A stretch of 64,000 nucleotides of DNA from Aedes albopictus (GCF_035046485.1 NC_085137.1:249835233-249899232); one strand, 5' to 3'; shown: positions 21,795 through 33,063, numbered from the stretch's first letter. Notes: generated from the letters alone by a model not told the origin. Program-made: numbers and translations.

Positions 21795-22729
21795 CACCGT
21801 GTCCAATAAGTTCTCATACAAAATCAAATTCAATTCATTTCACATCTATAATTAGGATTTTCAAAGTAAATTTATTTATTGAAAGGCCAACTAACATACA
21901 CCAAATACAGCATATGTTTCGGAATTAACTGTCCTTAATCCTTCTCTGTTGATCGCTTATGTGTCGTAAGTCCATTTCAGCTGGCACGCACGCCATTTCA
22001 TTGGTCTTTCGTCGTATTTTAACGAGTAATGGTTTTAAGTTGAAACAAATTAGGTTCCTGTCCTCCCCATTGCTAGTAGCAACTATGACCAGAAGAGAAA
22101 ATATATGAGATCCTGCATTGGTAAAGTACGGAGCCGTTTTATTTTGTATAAAATAAAACGTAAATTAAGCAAAAATGTGCATTAACCTGTTTCAATGAGA
22201 TTTGTTGTGTTAAAGAAACATGGGTGCATCTTATCTGGTTGATTCACACCATTCTCACTTATAAAACATACTTGTATTCCTATTGTGATAAATTTTGTCC
22301 AAAATTTACGTTTTATGATGGTTATCTTTGCTATAACGGTTATTTACATGAAAATCAGCCCAAGTTGAGCTTACTTGCAAATTTCTTACCATACCATCAC
22401 CAAAACTGTATTGTTTTAGCCTTAGTATATCCAATTGGTACATAGCTTGGCATACAAACTCAAATTTTATCCTTATGGACTCTATTTCGCTACCGTAGAA
22501 TGAATTTTTTCTCGGATATTTTTCTTGCTTGCCGGAGAAAACGGAAGTGTACTGCTAGGCTGATAAAAACAAATATAAAATAAAGTTATTCTAAACCGTA
22601 TGCTTTATGTAATCAGTATTATGTGGCCTTTCAATACATGTATTCATTTTGAAAATATGAATCACATATGTGAAATAAAATGATATTTTCTAAATTTGTA
22701 TTTTGTATGAGAACTTATTGGACACGGTG
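21795..22729. mobile_element. TA-flanked DNA transposon derivative, 935 bp, inside a LINE ORF
   Basis: Perfect 30-bp terminal inverted repeats (CACCGTGTCCAATAAGTTC... at 21795-21824; reverse complement at 22700-22729) with TA duplications at 21793-21794 and 22730-22731. The interior is AT-rich with no transposase; the 68- and 73-codon ORFs have no similarity I recognise. It is a non-autonomous Tc1/mariner-type element by TA target and TIRs. The TIR supplies the premature TAA that ends the upstream LINE frame at 22715. Confidence 0.93.
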
Positions 22730-22731
22730 TA

Positions 22732-24064
22732 GATGGTATCTGCAGGGGCAGTGTCCAGTTATTAGACCGGTGTAGATGTTGAGATCCCTTTTGTTGAGAC
22801 CTAATAGTTGTTGGGTTTTCTTGGGGTTTATCGTTACGAGCCTTTTGGATTGGCTCGTATGGGGAAGTGCATTCCAGTTTGATGTGATTTGACTGACCAT
22901 ATATTTGTTCAGTTCCATTTTTACAGAGCAGTCTGAGATCCCGCAGAAGGGCTCAGGGCCAATGAACCTTTCATTAGATCCATTTCTGGCTAGCTCATCA
23001 GCAATCTCGTTTCCCTCTAGACCCGTATGTCCTGGGATCCAATATAGGTAGACTCGATTGCGTATGGATAAGTTTTTCAAAGCCAGAATGCATTCCCACA
23101 CTAGCTTTGAGTTACAAGTGTAGTTATTAAGCGACTTGGCCGCTTGGCTGTCAGAGAAAATACATATTTTTGCAAACCTATACTTTCTCCTCAGGCATAA
23201 TAACACGCATTCTAATATTGCATATATTTCCGCCTGAAATACTGTGGGCCACTGTCCTAAGTGGACAGAGATTTTTGTTCTAGGGCCATAGATTCCGGAG
23301 CCTGTCAGATTATTCATTTTCGAACCATCTGTGAAGAAATTTATAGAGCCTGTTGGAACACTGGGTCCACCTCCTTCCCACTCCTGGCGGGAAGGAATGA
23401 ACACATCGTAAGGTAAGTCATAATTGACTACCGTTTCCATCCAGTCACTACAAATTCCTATTGCGGGATTTATGGCAAATTCATTTAATATGCTGAGGTG
23501 ACCCGTAAGGTCTCCCGACAGCAGTGTTTTTGTTCTCTTTAACCTTAGAGCACTTTTTTCCGCTTCCAGCTTTATGAATTGATCTAACCGGGGCAGGTGA
23601 AGCATTGCGTCTAGGGCCAAAGTGAGTGTACTACGAACTGCACCAGTGATCGCTATGCAAGCGGTGCGTTGGATTTTGTTGAGCTTCGCCCTTGCAGCAG
23701 CCTCATTAGTTTTAGGCCACCAGACAAGGGAAGCGTAAGTAGTCCTGGGACGATCAATGGTTTTATATATCCACATGATCATACTTGGTTTTAGGCCCCA
23801 TCTTTTACCCAGGGGTTTTGAACAAACCCAAAGTGTATTGAGACCTTTCTGCACAACTGATTGGAGATGAGAGTTCCAATTCAGTTTTGCGTCGAGTATG
23901 ACACCTAGATATTTTACTTCGCTTGAATAAACTAGTTGTGTATGATTCAAGAAATGGGGTTTCAGTTGGACCTTCCTCCGTTTGGTGAAAGGGATTGTAT
24001 CCACTAATGGGCCATTTTTTGTACAGTAGACTAACATTGCATACCATTGCATCGAATCTTTTCA
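22732..24064 (-). CDS. LINE RT C-terminus plus RNase H (LOA/I-type), interrupted
   Basis: Frame starts at about residue KYLGVILDAKLNW (RT end), with an RT thumb/connection containing IYKTIDRPRTTYASLVWWPKT. The RNase H domain has all four acidic landmarks: FTDGSK, AEIYAILEC, FSDSQAA and PGHTGLEGNEIADELA. The C-terminus reaches the HCPCRYHL Cys/His segment and is then cut by the 935-bp transposon (the annotated ORF end RVQ-stop lies in the transposon TIR). The 5' part is missing. The frame is otherwise open for 440 codons, so the LINE was intact here until recently. Confidence 0.88.
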
Positions 24065-24069
24065 ACGTA

Positions 24070-24239
24070 ATTAGTAAGTTCTTGAATATTTACGTTAGTT
24101 TACTTCCAATTGGAGAAACATACACTGCCAAGAGGGCGTGATAGGGCTAACACATTATTTCTAGTGCCATTAATTCACGAGTTATGGTCAAAATTGTCAA
24201 GGCCATATTAGGCCAAGGAATGGTACTCATACCCTGTAG
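24070..24239. other. LINE 5' flank, unassigned
   Basis: AT-rich sequence with no ORF; ends at the GGCATCCC motif. Confidence 0.3.
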
Positions 24240-24480
24240 GGCATCCCTGCCTGGGAGAAACTCCTGGACAAAACTAGAAAGAAGCCTCAACGAACCTCCA
24301 TTCATTCAAGGAAAAACTGCAGGAGAAATCGCAGAAAGAAGTCAATGAGAAACTGCATATGAATTCAAAAAAGGAATTGCGGTACAATTCAAGGAGAAGT
24401 CCCGTAAGGAATACAAAGAAAATAATCTAGATAGTAGTTCAGGAGAAATCCTCAGAGGAATTAGGGAACGAATTATGAAT
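24240..24480. repeat. Degenerate 12/24-bp repeat tract
   Basis: 'gggagaaactcctgga', 'aaggagaagtcccg' and 'ggagaaatcctcagagg' words, the minus orientation of the family. Confidence 0.6.
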
Positions 24481-24993
24481 CGACTCATATCCCTAACACA
24501 TCTGAAGAAAATAGTTATCACTGAAGTTTTCTCCTGGGTTAACTTGTATCCATCGAATTAGTCAAAACTATTATGGTACCACTCGTTTTTATACGAATTT
24601 GTTATTATATATCACCCTAGTTCTCAAATTTCCTTAGAATTTTCATCGGAATCCCATCTTTACACCGTCTTTACACCATCAGTAACATCTAAGGCTAAAA
24701 ATGGCTGAATTTCAGCATAACGTTACTGGTGATCAACAGAGTTTACTGAACATATTAGCAAATTTTGTTGAATTTCAGCCTTTTTTTTGCTGAAACCTTC
24801 AACTCGGCAAAACTTTGCTGCAATCGTTTTTTGGTGTTTAGGTACTGAATTCCGGAGTGCTAACTTTGGACCGAGTTTTCCTTTCCGATTGGGCATCTGA
24901 TTTGGCTGCGATTGTGTGGGAATATTCCATCTACACGACAGTTACAGGTTCTGCCGAACCACACTGGTCGAGAACACTGTAACTATTGAGTCC

Positions 24994-25022
24994 CTGAAGA
25001 AGGTCCTAAACGGACCTAAACG
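24994..25022 (+). ncRNA. Degenerate hammerhead-like motif (candidate)
   Basis: CTGAAGA (24994-25000), AGGTCC/GGACCT perfect 6-bp stem (25001-25006 with 25012-25017), then AAACG. The core is degenerate (CTGAAGA; GAAA reduced to TAAA), but stem and order match the motif at 1589-1618, suggesting a shared Penelope-like or related source. Confidence 0.3.
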
Positions 25023-25271
25023 TCCGACAAAAGAAAATAACAGCGTTTTGATATTGTCAAGACTGAGAAGCCACAAATCATCAGTTTCCAACTACACCGA
25101 CGATATTTTAACATAAGCTAATTCTACGCTCAAAAAATGTAGTGTAGCAGACTCGTTTTAATTCATTTTCCAAAAGTAGTATTTATTACCAAAATTGTAG
25201 TAAACTCAAATTGACTACTTTTTATTCAGACGACCTTTCTTAAATAATACTACTCTTCAATACGAAAAATT

Positions 25272-25345
25272 TCCGATCTGTGCCGGAAATCGAACCCTCT
25301 AAAATGACGTTGCTGCACCGAGTTTACCAACCAGAGGCTTTATAA
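25272..25345 (-). pseudogene. tRNA-like pseudogene or SINE head
   Basis: On the minus strand, an A-box-like TGGTTGGTAAACTC is followed about 35 bases later by a B-box GGTTCGATTTCC, with spacing as in a tRNA. Acceptor pairing was not convincing, so it is a tRNA-derived remnant rather than a working tRNA. Confidence 0.4.
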
Positions 25346-25349
25346 ATCT

Positions 25350-26730
25350 AATGCTCAATAATCTTCACTTTTAAAAAGTAAGGCAAATTGAAAACTCAAA
25401 AAATGAAGACAGAAAGATCAAAGACTTGACTATTTGCAACGACAGTAATAAACTTCTCCAGCAAATTCAAATTCCTGAAACTGTGGTAATTATCGTCTAC
25501 TAATGAATGGCATTCGCTAATTGATGGCTTAATATGGTGGGTGGAGCAGTTTCTTTTTTGATGGTGCAGGAAGCTTGTTGAATTCGACAGGCTCTTCACT
25601 GAACAGAGATGTTCGTGTTGAAAAAAAACACTTTTTTATGTGTCAAAGGATACACGTTCAATCAAATTCTGATGCAACTTTTGGTATATGTGAGAAGTTT
25701 TCTCAAAACAGGCTTGTTCACCATTCACAAAAGTTTGCTTTATTCCTTTATCACGACTAGCTTCTTAAATTGAAAGACGAAATCTTAACGAAGTCTTAAC
25801 GAGGCTTGGTATAAAAGAAAAACATTTGCATATAAATCAAGGACACGACAGAAAACTCGTTTTCATTTTTTCTACCTGTATTTGTGACGCATTGCATTCA
25901 GAAGCATGATGCTATTAATTATAAAGTTTATTTCCTAATTTAATCATTTTTTCCTTCTCCCCATAAACTTCCATATTTTCATAAAGTTTCCTTTGCTTTT
26001 CTACCTGAATCTTGGCCGGAAAGAAAAGAAAACTGCAACATGGAGGAACACGGTTGCGATGGCCTCAAAATTCAACCTTCTTTACCGTTGCTATCAATTG
26101 CCTTGCCAAACAACTACTGGCATTCGTCATAAGGTTGTCCAGGGGCACTCAAACTGCTTCAGGTATGTAAATATCAAAATTGTAAAATAATAAGGTACAT
26201 ACTATGGATATGCACAATGGAAACAACTTATGGAAAATACTAGAATGAGTAAAACAATGTATAAATAAAAAAAAATCTTATTTACCTACCAAGAGAAATT
26301 ATCAACGCATGGAATCATGGAAGCACCCCTTGGCCGAATCCAAGTCAGACCATCGCGGAATAGTGAAGTAGGTCGTTTTTTCGGACAATTTTCTTCCCCG
26401 ATGACGATGGAAGGTTCCAAGCCGAAGAGAAGGCATCCCGCTGCTTGTTTAATAATTTTCTCTCCTTTAATTTGTTCATATTTTTTTCTTGGCGAGTTTA
26501 AATAAGGTTATTAAACAGTTGGGTGGAACTTTAAGAAACCACCCGAAAAAAGTCGCACCCAGTCGAAGGGGCTGCAAAACGGTGAGTCGATAAGAAGAGC
26601 GTCCAACATAGCTCTGGGCCTCACAAATCCCTACCTCATGCTTCCACGGGTCAAGCGATGACAAAGTCCGCCAGCTAATAGTTTTGTAGTTAGCTGCAGT
26701 GCAACGTGGGAACTGTTGTCCTTCTGGCTT
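25350..26730. other. No supported gene
   Basis: AT-rich, low-repeat DNA. ORFs up to 67 codons are featureless. Confidence 0.3.
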
Positions 26731-26734
26731 CAGC

Positions 26735-27000
26735 TAGATTGAGGAGGTACTTACCGAGCGTCTGTACACTAAAAAGTTACGGCTCAAACAGCGTCTTTTC
26801 TGGCACTCAGCAGCTGAGTAAGAAACGCTGCACCACGCCCAGCTAGATCCAAGGTGGTAGCCCCATCAGCGTGGTCGTCCTAGTGTTGGTTGGGACGTTA
26901 AACAGAACTGGTACGTTGGCCCTCCGGCGAGACAGGAGTGTTGGCGTAGGCCCAATAAGCCACCCGTAAAAATCCCCATTGCGAATAACATAGGACTAGG
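26735..27000 (+). mobile_element. Upstream part of RTE-like LINE copy C
   Basis: GC-richer sequence directly preceding, and probably continuous with, the coding part of copy C. It has no intact ORF. Assignment rests on position and base composition. Confidence 0.4.
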
Positions 27001-27012
27001 CTTCGCGACTCC

Positions 27013-27817
27013 GAATCACAGAAACGACTGGTACGACGGTGAATGTGAACAGTTGAAAAACGAGAAGAATGCAGCATGGGCGAGAATGCTGCAACACCGT
27101 ACGAGAGCGAACGAGGAACGTTACAGACAGGCGCGGAACAGGCAGAACTCAGTCTTCCGGATGAAGAAGCGCCAGCAGGAAGAACGAGATCGCGAAGCGA
27201 TGGAAGAGCTGTACCGCGCCAAGGACACACGAAAGTTCTACAAGAAGCTGAACCGTTCGCGCAGAGGCTTTGTGCCACAAGCCGACATGTGCCGAGATAA
27301 TCACTGGAATATACTCACGAGCGAGCGTGAGGTGGTCAAGAGGTGGCAGCAGCATTACGATGAGCACCTCAATGGCGACGTTGCAAGTACCGAAGGTGGC
27401 GTGGTAACAGATCTAGGAGTATGTGCACTATCACCGATTGCAAGAGAGTTTGTAGGGCAATATCAGGCTAGATTTATGGGTGAACGCGCTACAACGGACC
27501 AGATGTTCACCATCCGCCAGGTGTTGCAGAAGTGCCGCGAATACAACGTGCCCACACATCACTTGTTCATCGATTTCAAATCGGCGTATGATACAATCGA
27601 TCGAGAACAGCTATGGCAGATTATGCACGAATGTGGATTCCCGGACAAACTGATACGATTGATCAAGGCGACGATGGATCGAGTGATGTGCGTAGTTCGA
27701 GTATCAGGGACACTCTCGAGTCCCTTCGAAACTCGCAGAGGGTTACGGCAAGGTGATGGTCTTTCGTGCTTGCTGTTCAACATTGCTTTAGAGGGTGTAA
27801 TAAGGAGAGCGGGATAA
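27013..27817 (+). CDS. RTE-like LINE copy C, linker and RT first half
   Basis: Frame reads WYDGECEQLKNEKNAAWARM, an Arg/Glu-rich linker (RMKKRQQEERDREAMEELYRAKDTR), then EREVVKRWQQHYDEHLNGD. It then jumps to SPIAREFVGQYQARF, so the RT finger segment between them is deleted. RT motif A LFIDFKSAYDTIDRE and RRGLRQGDGLSCLLFNIALEG follow. A frameshift near 27815 transfers the frame to 27766-28380. It belongs to a different subfamily from copies A, B, D and E, though clearly the same broad type. Confidence 0.85.
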
Positions 27818-28525
27818 ACACGAATGGGACGATTTTCACGAAGTCCATTCAGCTGCTTGGTTTCGCCGATGATATTGATATTATTGCTCGTAAATTTGAG
27901 ACAATGGCGGAAACGTACATCCGACTAAAGAGTGAAGCCAGGCGAATCGGATTAGTCATTAATGTGTCGAAGACAAAGTACATGATGGCAAAGGGCTCCA
28001 GGGAGGAATCACCGCGCCCGCCACCCCGAATTCATATCGACGGTGATGAAATCGAGGCGGTTGAAGAATTCGTGTACTTGGGCTCACTGGTGACCAACGA
28101 CAACGACACCAGCAGAGAAATTCAGAGTCGCATTGTGGCAGGAAATCGTGCTTACTTTGGACTCCGCAGAACTCTACGATCGAATAAAGTTCGCCGTAAC
28201 ACGAAGTTAACCATCTACAAAACGTTGATTAGACCGGTCGTCCTCTATGGGCACGAAACATGGACCCTACGTGCAGAGGACCAACGCGCCCTTGGAGTTT
28301 TCGAACGGAAGGTGTTGCGTACCATCTACGGCGGAGTGCAGATGGAAGACGGGACTTGGAGAAGGCGAATGAACCACGAGCTGGTGTGTCGGCCAAGTGG
28401 AGGACGATCTGCGGACCCTACGCAGAGTGCGGAACTGGAGACAAACAGCCATGGACCGAGTGGAATGGAGGCGGCTACTATGTACAGCAGAGGTCACCCC
28501 GGCCTTAGCTTGATCGGTAAGGTAA
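27818..28525 (+). CDS. RTE-like LINE copy C, RT second half
   Basis: In the shifted frame: GTIFTKSIQLLGFADDIDIIARKFE (motif C, DD intact), VINVSKTKYMM, EEFVYLGSLVTNDND, LRSNKVRRNTKLTIYKTLIRPVVLYGHETW, RKVLRTIYGGVQ and RRRMNHEL. Beyond MNHEL a deletion removes the WAGH region; the final residues (WRRQTAMDRVEWRR) lie in another frame. The 3' end carries GGTAAGTAAGT at about 28519-28529, a short tandem tail typical of RTE-type insertions. Confidence 0.83.
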
Positions 28526-28539
28526 GTAAGTGTTACCGT

Positions 28540-29744
28540 TGAGAAATGCTAACTTTGTTTATTAGTTCTTAAGAATAAAGTTGTTAGTATTTGTTTGTAT
28601 AGTTAGTGTTAATTGTTAGTAAATTGGTATTCTATTATGTGTTTTTTGTTAGTAAATTATATTGTATGATAGTAAATGTTATAAAAGGATAATGAACAAA
28701 ATCAGAACAAAATTTGTTAACACACAATCACCCTACACTGAACAGACCTAACACAACACATACACCAAATGAGCCAAAAAGTGGAAAAGGGTTATCATGA
28801 CACCATCCGCGCCAAAAAGATAAATATAAAGAGGAAAGGGGGGAAAGGCAAGAGGGACAGGCTACTGGGTCGACTTGAGCTAAGAGCAAACTCTTTCCGT
28901 TCTGACCTCTCGAGGCAAGTAGTTCGTTTAAGAGCCAAAATTCGGTAACAGTTAAATTAATCGTTGGAAGCTATCCAGTGAATCGGAAAGTTAAAGTTTG
29001 TTTCGTGAGGAGTTATTCTGGAATCAGGTATGATCCAACGAGTAATTATTTGGTGATGCCATCAACGATACGCCCAGTAGTCCTTTTAATACCGCGCCTA
29101 TAACCCTACTTTCTCAGGACCCATTATCATAGGCCTATTCAGCCTGTTAGTGGCCAAACGAGGCCCGTGAACACCGGTAAGGCATCCCGTCCGCCACCTA
29201 GGAGGCCCGAACAACGTTTTCCGTTCGGCTTGTGGTCTGCCTGGACAGCCTGAAGTCCCGTCCGGCATTGAGGGCCCTCCGACGTCCAGAACGATCCGTG
29301 ATCACCCGCAGCCCTCGGCATTCCCCGCTGAGCCCGTTGGTCATCGTCCACCATACCACCCAGGTGGCAATATCAAGCGCGAAGGTTGTGCCACGTACCC
29401 CGTCATCCCGTTCAAGCCCGTCGGTCCTCCAAACGCCCAGGACACCCGAAGAAACCCCCCTCCCCACCCCCCCAAGGGCTCCACTTCCGGCCGGCCGCAA
29501 CGTTCCACACCACACCTCGACACTCCCCACACACAGTAAATTTGAAAAAATTTGAAAAAATAATAAAAAGTAAAAAGCTAAAAGTGTGTTTTAGTTGAAT
29601 TCCTGACCAGCGAAACGTGCCGACCCTAAGAGTCTCGCTCGCTAGGCGTGGTCCTTCCGACCAGCCAAGTAAAAACTGAGCGAAGTTCGTTGGTCGAATT
29701 CTGGAAAACACAGGTCAGCGTCTGGTCAAATTCTGCGATACTCT
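28540..29744. other. LTR-like or UTR-like retroelement segment, unassigned
   Basis: AT-rich first part with a TATA-like TATAAAAGG at about 28681 and AGAGCAAACTCTTTCCG near 28883, then a GC/proline-codon-rich part (29130-29530), then AATAATAAAAAG. The overlapping ORFs of 99-110 codons on both strands are driven by GC-rich composition. The layout resembles a long LTR plus leader of an LTR retrotransposon, but no gag, pol or second LTR was found. Confidence 0.3.
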
Positions 29745-30212
29745 GGCCTACAAGGTGAACACGCTCCTCGTCACCATTGAGTTTCCTGCTCAATGCCCAC
29801 GCTCATGCTGCGCTCATGAAGTGGGATCCTGTTAATGAGAGGATATTGGAAACGATTCAGAACACGACGGGTTCGAAACCTTACCATGATCGAATGTTTG
29901 CGACACGAATGCACCCTGGTGTCAAGTGTCGAAAATAAACAAACAAACAAACAAACATGATCGAATGTTAAGCGCTAACCGATGCTGTCGAAATGCAAGA
30001 CAAAGAGAACTTTTACAGTCAACTGAATGCTGTCGTGAATAAGATTCCATAAGGTGATATCAAGATCCTCATAGGCGACTTCAACGCAAAGGTTGATTCC
30101 GACACCTCGGACTAAGAGCACGTCATGGGACACCATGGTCTCGGAGAGATGAGTGAAAACGGAGAGCTGTTTGCAGAGTTTTGTGGCAAAAATGACATGG
30201 TGATTGGTTTTT
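29745..30212 (+). pseudogene. RTE-like LINE apurinic endonuclease fragment
   Basis: Translation gives LTMIEC, ALTDAVEMQDKENFYSQLNAV, ILIGDFNAKVDSD (the GDFNAK motif of APE-type endonucleases), then GHHGLGEMSENGELFAEFC. Stops occur within (IEC-stop-A, IP-stop-G, SD-stop-E). It is interrupted at 29899-29955 by a 57-bp retro-insertion and ended at about 30212 by the L1-like insertion. Confidence 0.8.
29899..29955 (+). mobile_element. 57-bp 5'-truncated retro-insertion with AAAC tail
   Basis: Flanked by perfect 14-bp direct repeats CATGATCGAATGTT (29885-29898 and 29956-29969). The insert ends in (AAAC)n. Removing it and one repeat restores the endonuclease reading across IEC...TDAVEM. Direct repeats plus a simple-repeat tail are the hallmark of target-primed retrotransposition of a very short 3' end. 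Confidence 0.88.
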
Positions 30213-30640
30213 TTTATAAAACTTTATTGTCCAGTTTTAAAACTATTTACACATTACATTGCTTGAAGAGTTCATACTCATCGATAGTCTTGGGTAACTC
30301 ATTTTCAACTAAATATACTAAAAAAAGTGACATGGTTTTGAGTAAAAAGGTTCTGAAATGTCTGTTTTCGTTATTAAGAACAGGAAACATCCATTCTTGT
30401 GGACGAAGAGTTCGCAGTTGGTATTTTGCTCTTACAAATAGGTCTCGTTGATAAATCCAAATATGACGAGTTCTGCTACAACTAAAAATATGGTGCTCGA
30501 TTGTTTCCGGTACTCCAGCACAGCTGTCGCAAAATGGATCCAGTCGCCTATTTCGTTTGAAAAGCAATTTATTCGTTACCACCTTCCCATGCACAATTTC
30601 ATACCATACTGTACCCGGCAAAGTTAGTCTTGCCTACTGC
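30213..30640 (-). pseudogene. L1-like LINE C-terminal fragment with poly(A)
   Basis: Open frame of 124 codons (30621-30247): WYEIVHGKVVTNKLLFKRN, then DPFCDSCAGVPETIEHHIFSC, a Cys/His zinc-binding signature of LINE C-termini, then RTRHIWIYQRDL. The minus-strand end has AATAAAG and an A tract at 30222-30214, consistent with a poly(A)-tailed, 5'-truncated insertion into the RTE fragment. The L1 clade is inferred by resemblance to the copy at 36-39.8 kb. Confidence 0.75.
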
Positions 30641-30675
30641 GTTTTTTTGACGTTTAAAGTCCCTAGTCAAGTCCA

Positions 30676-30860
30676 GCTCCCCGTTAGACCTGTGCGCCGC
30701 CGCGCCACGCCGCCGCGCCACGCCGCCGCGCCACGCCGCCGCGCCACGCCGCCGCGCCACGCCGCCGCCGCCGACACTTTTTGTCCCACGCCGACGCCGA
30801 CTGAGCTATCGGCGGCGCGCCATACGCCGCTGTTAGTCACGCCGCCAATTTTCATTTTTC
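30676..30860. repeat. GC-rich CACGCCGCCG array, copy 1
   Basis: Five or more exact ~15-bp units CGCCGCGCCACGCCG (30696-30765), then looser CGCCGACGCCGAC. The left edge reads GACCTGTGCGCCG. Sharp GC contrast with the AT-rich flanks. ORFs here (RRRATPPRHAA) are repeat translations. AATAAA and an A tract follow at 30896-30919. Confidence 0.88.
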
Positions 30861-30989
30861 GCGCCGGTGATCAATGCACGAACAAAATTAAGTTTAAATA
30901 AAGTTGAAAAAAAAAAAATCTCACGATCACTATCATAAGATTTTGATTACAATAACTGATTTTTCAACTTTTAGAACACACATTCACAT

Positions 30990-33060
30990 CTCTCCAGAGT
31001 CTTCTAGAAGGATTCAGTGATGCCTCCTGGAGATCCACCTGGGATTTTCAGAGATGCCTCCAGGATCATTTTTTTTTTCAGAAAATCTCTCAGGATGATA
31101 TCGACAGGAGATCCATCAGAAGTTCCTGGAATTTGTTCAATAATCCCTCCTGAAGTTCTTTAAGGGATTCCTCTTGAAATTACTTCGGGATGCCTCAAGA
31201 AAAAACTGCAGAGATTCTTTCAGGAGTTTTTCAAGGATTGCTCCAGAAATTCCTTCGGTGATCTCTCCAGGAGTTCGCTCAAGGGTCTCCCTAATAGCTC
31301 CAAGAGGCTTCAGGGATGCCTCCATGTGTTCATTGGGAATTCCTTTAGAAGTTCCCTAAGCTATCCTTCCAGAAGACCCTTTAAATATTCTCTCAGGAGG
31401 ATTCATAAATACCATCATCCATCAAGTATCCCGCGAGAAGTTTCTTCAGGAATTCCTGCAGGAGGTCTTTGGAAATTAGTCTAGGAGTTCCTTCAGGGAT
31501 TCCTTATGAAGTACCAGTAGAGATTCTCACAGCAGATCTTTTCTGCTGAATTTCTTTAGGGATTACTTCAGAAGTTCCTTCAGGAATCATTACAGAAGTT
31601 CTTTCAGAGAATCTTATACGAAGATCCAAGGATACTACCAGGAGAACTCAGGGTTTACCCCAGAAGTTTATTCAGCGATTCCTATATAAGAGTACCTTCC
31701 AAGATTTCTTCAGGATATCCTTAGGGGATTGTTCGAGAAGTTCCTTTAGGAATTCTTCCAGAAGTTCTTCCAGGTATCGCTGCTGGGGTTGTTTCAGATT
31801 GTAGATTGATATTGAGATTATTTCAGGATGACTCATGGATGTTTTCAGGAGTTAGATCAGAGATTTCTCCAGAAGTCCATTCAGGAATTCCTGCAGGAGT
31901 TCCTTCAGGGAATCTTGTAGGAGATCCTTCAATAATTCCCTTAGGATTATAATCAGGCATATCTCCAGCATATTCTTGAGGGATCTTTCATGGAGTTTCT
32001 ACAAGAATTCCTCAAGGATTTCCTTCTAGAATTCTTTAGAGAATACCTCCAGCAAATCCTTACCTCTACCCGGAAAGATCCGCTGAAAATCCTTCTAGGA
32101 TTCCGCCTGGAAATCCTGTGACCGGAATTCCTTCGAGCATTCCTCTAGAATCCCTGCAGGGCTTTCTCCTGTAATTTCTTCGGGGATTTCTCCTAGATTT
32201 CCTTCGAGGATTCCTCCAGCCTTTTTCCTGGAATTCTTCCGGGGATTCCTCTTGGAATTCCTCCGGAGATTCTTCCTAGATTTTCTTTTGGTGTTTCCTC
32301 GTAGACTGTCTTCTTTCGGAGATTCCTTCTAATATTCCGTCAAATTTCTTTGATGGTTCCTCTTAGAATTCTTTCGGAGATTCCACCTGGATTCCTCATG
32401 GAATTCCTCCAGCGATTTCATCTGCACCTCATTAAGGGATTCCTCCTAGATTTCATTCTGGAATGTCTCCTGGAATTCCTTTGTGGATTCCTTTTAGAAT
32501 TCCTTCGGGTATTCCTCCTATACATCGTTCATGGATTCCTCCTGAAATTCTTTCTCTGTATATTTATATATGATATTTATATATCTTGCTTTCTCCTAAA
32601 CGTGGATTTCTCCAGAAATTTTTTTCGAGGTTTTCTCCTGGAATTTCTTTGATGATTTCTCTTAGAATTCCTTCGGAGATTCTTCCTGGATTTGCATCAG
32701 TGATTCCCCTGGGATTCTTATCTTCGGGGGTTTTACCAGGAATTCCTTCAGGAATTATTCCAGGAATCCCGTTGGATATTCCTGCTGGACCTCCTTCAGG
32801 GATTTCTCCTGGACTTCGTTCATCAATTCATCCTGGGATTTTTTCGTGGATTCCTTTTGGAATTCCTTCAGGGTTTCCTCATGGGATTCCTTTGGTGATT
32901 CCTCTTAGATTTTCTTCGGAGATTGTTCCTTTCAATCTTTCATAAAATTCTCATGGATACACTCCTTCTGGAATTCCTTCGGGATTTCCTTCTTGAATTT
33001 CTTCGGTCATTTCTTATAGAATTCCTTTAGGAATTTCTCCTGGTATTCAAAGATTCTTCC
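30990..33060. repeat. Long 12/24-bp GGAATTCC repeat block, first half
   Basis: Units such as GGATTCCTCCTGGAATTCC follow each other with a period near 12 and higher order near 24 bases; many are diverged. Because 12 and 24 are multiples of 3, the array keeps long ORFs open on both strands (GIPSGIPP on plus, RRNPRRN on minus). These ORFs are artefacts of the period. Confidence 0.85.
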
Positions 33061-33063
33061 TAC

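Noticed and set aside
29198..29555. ORFs of about 110 codons on both strands
   Set aside because: GC/proline-rich composition opens several frames at once; no motif.
30557..30901. 114-codon plus ORF with RRRATPPRHAA repeats
   Set aside because: Translation of the CACGCCGCCG array.
32350..32945. Possible Leu/Ile-rich membrane proteins (plus ORFs of 100 and 119 codons)
   Set aside because: Repeat-derived GFLLEFL and GIPSGIP strings, not true membrane segments.
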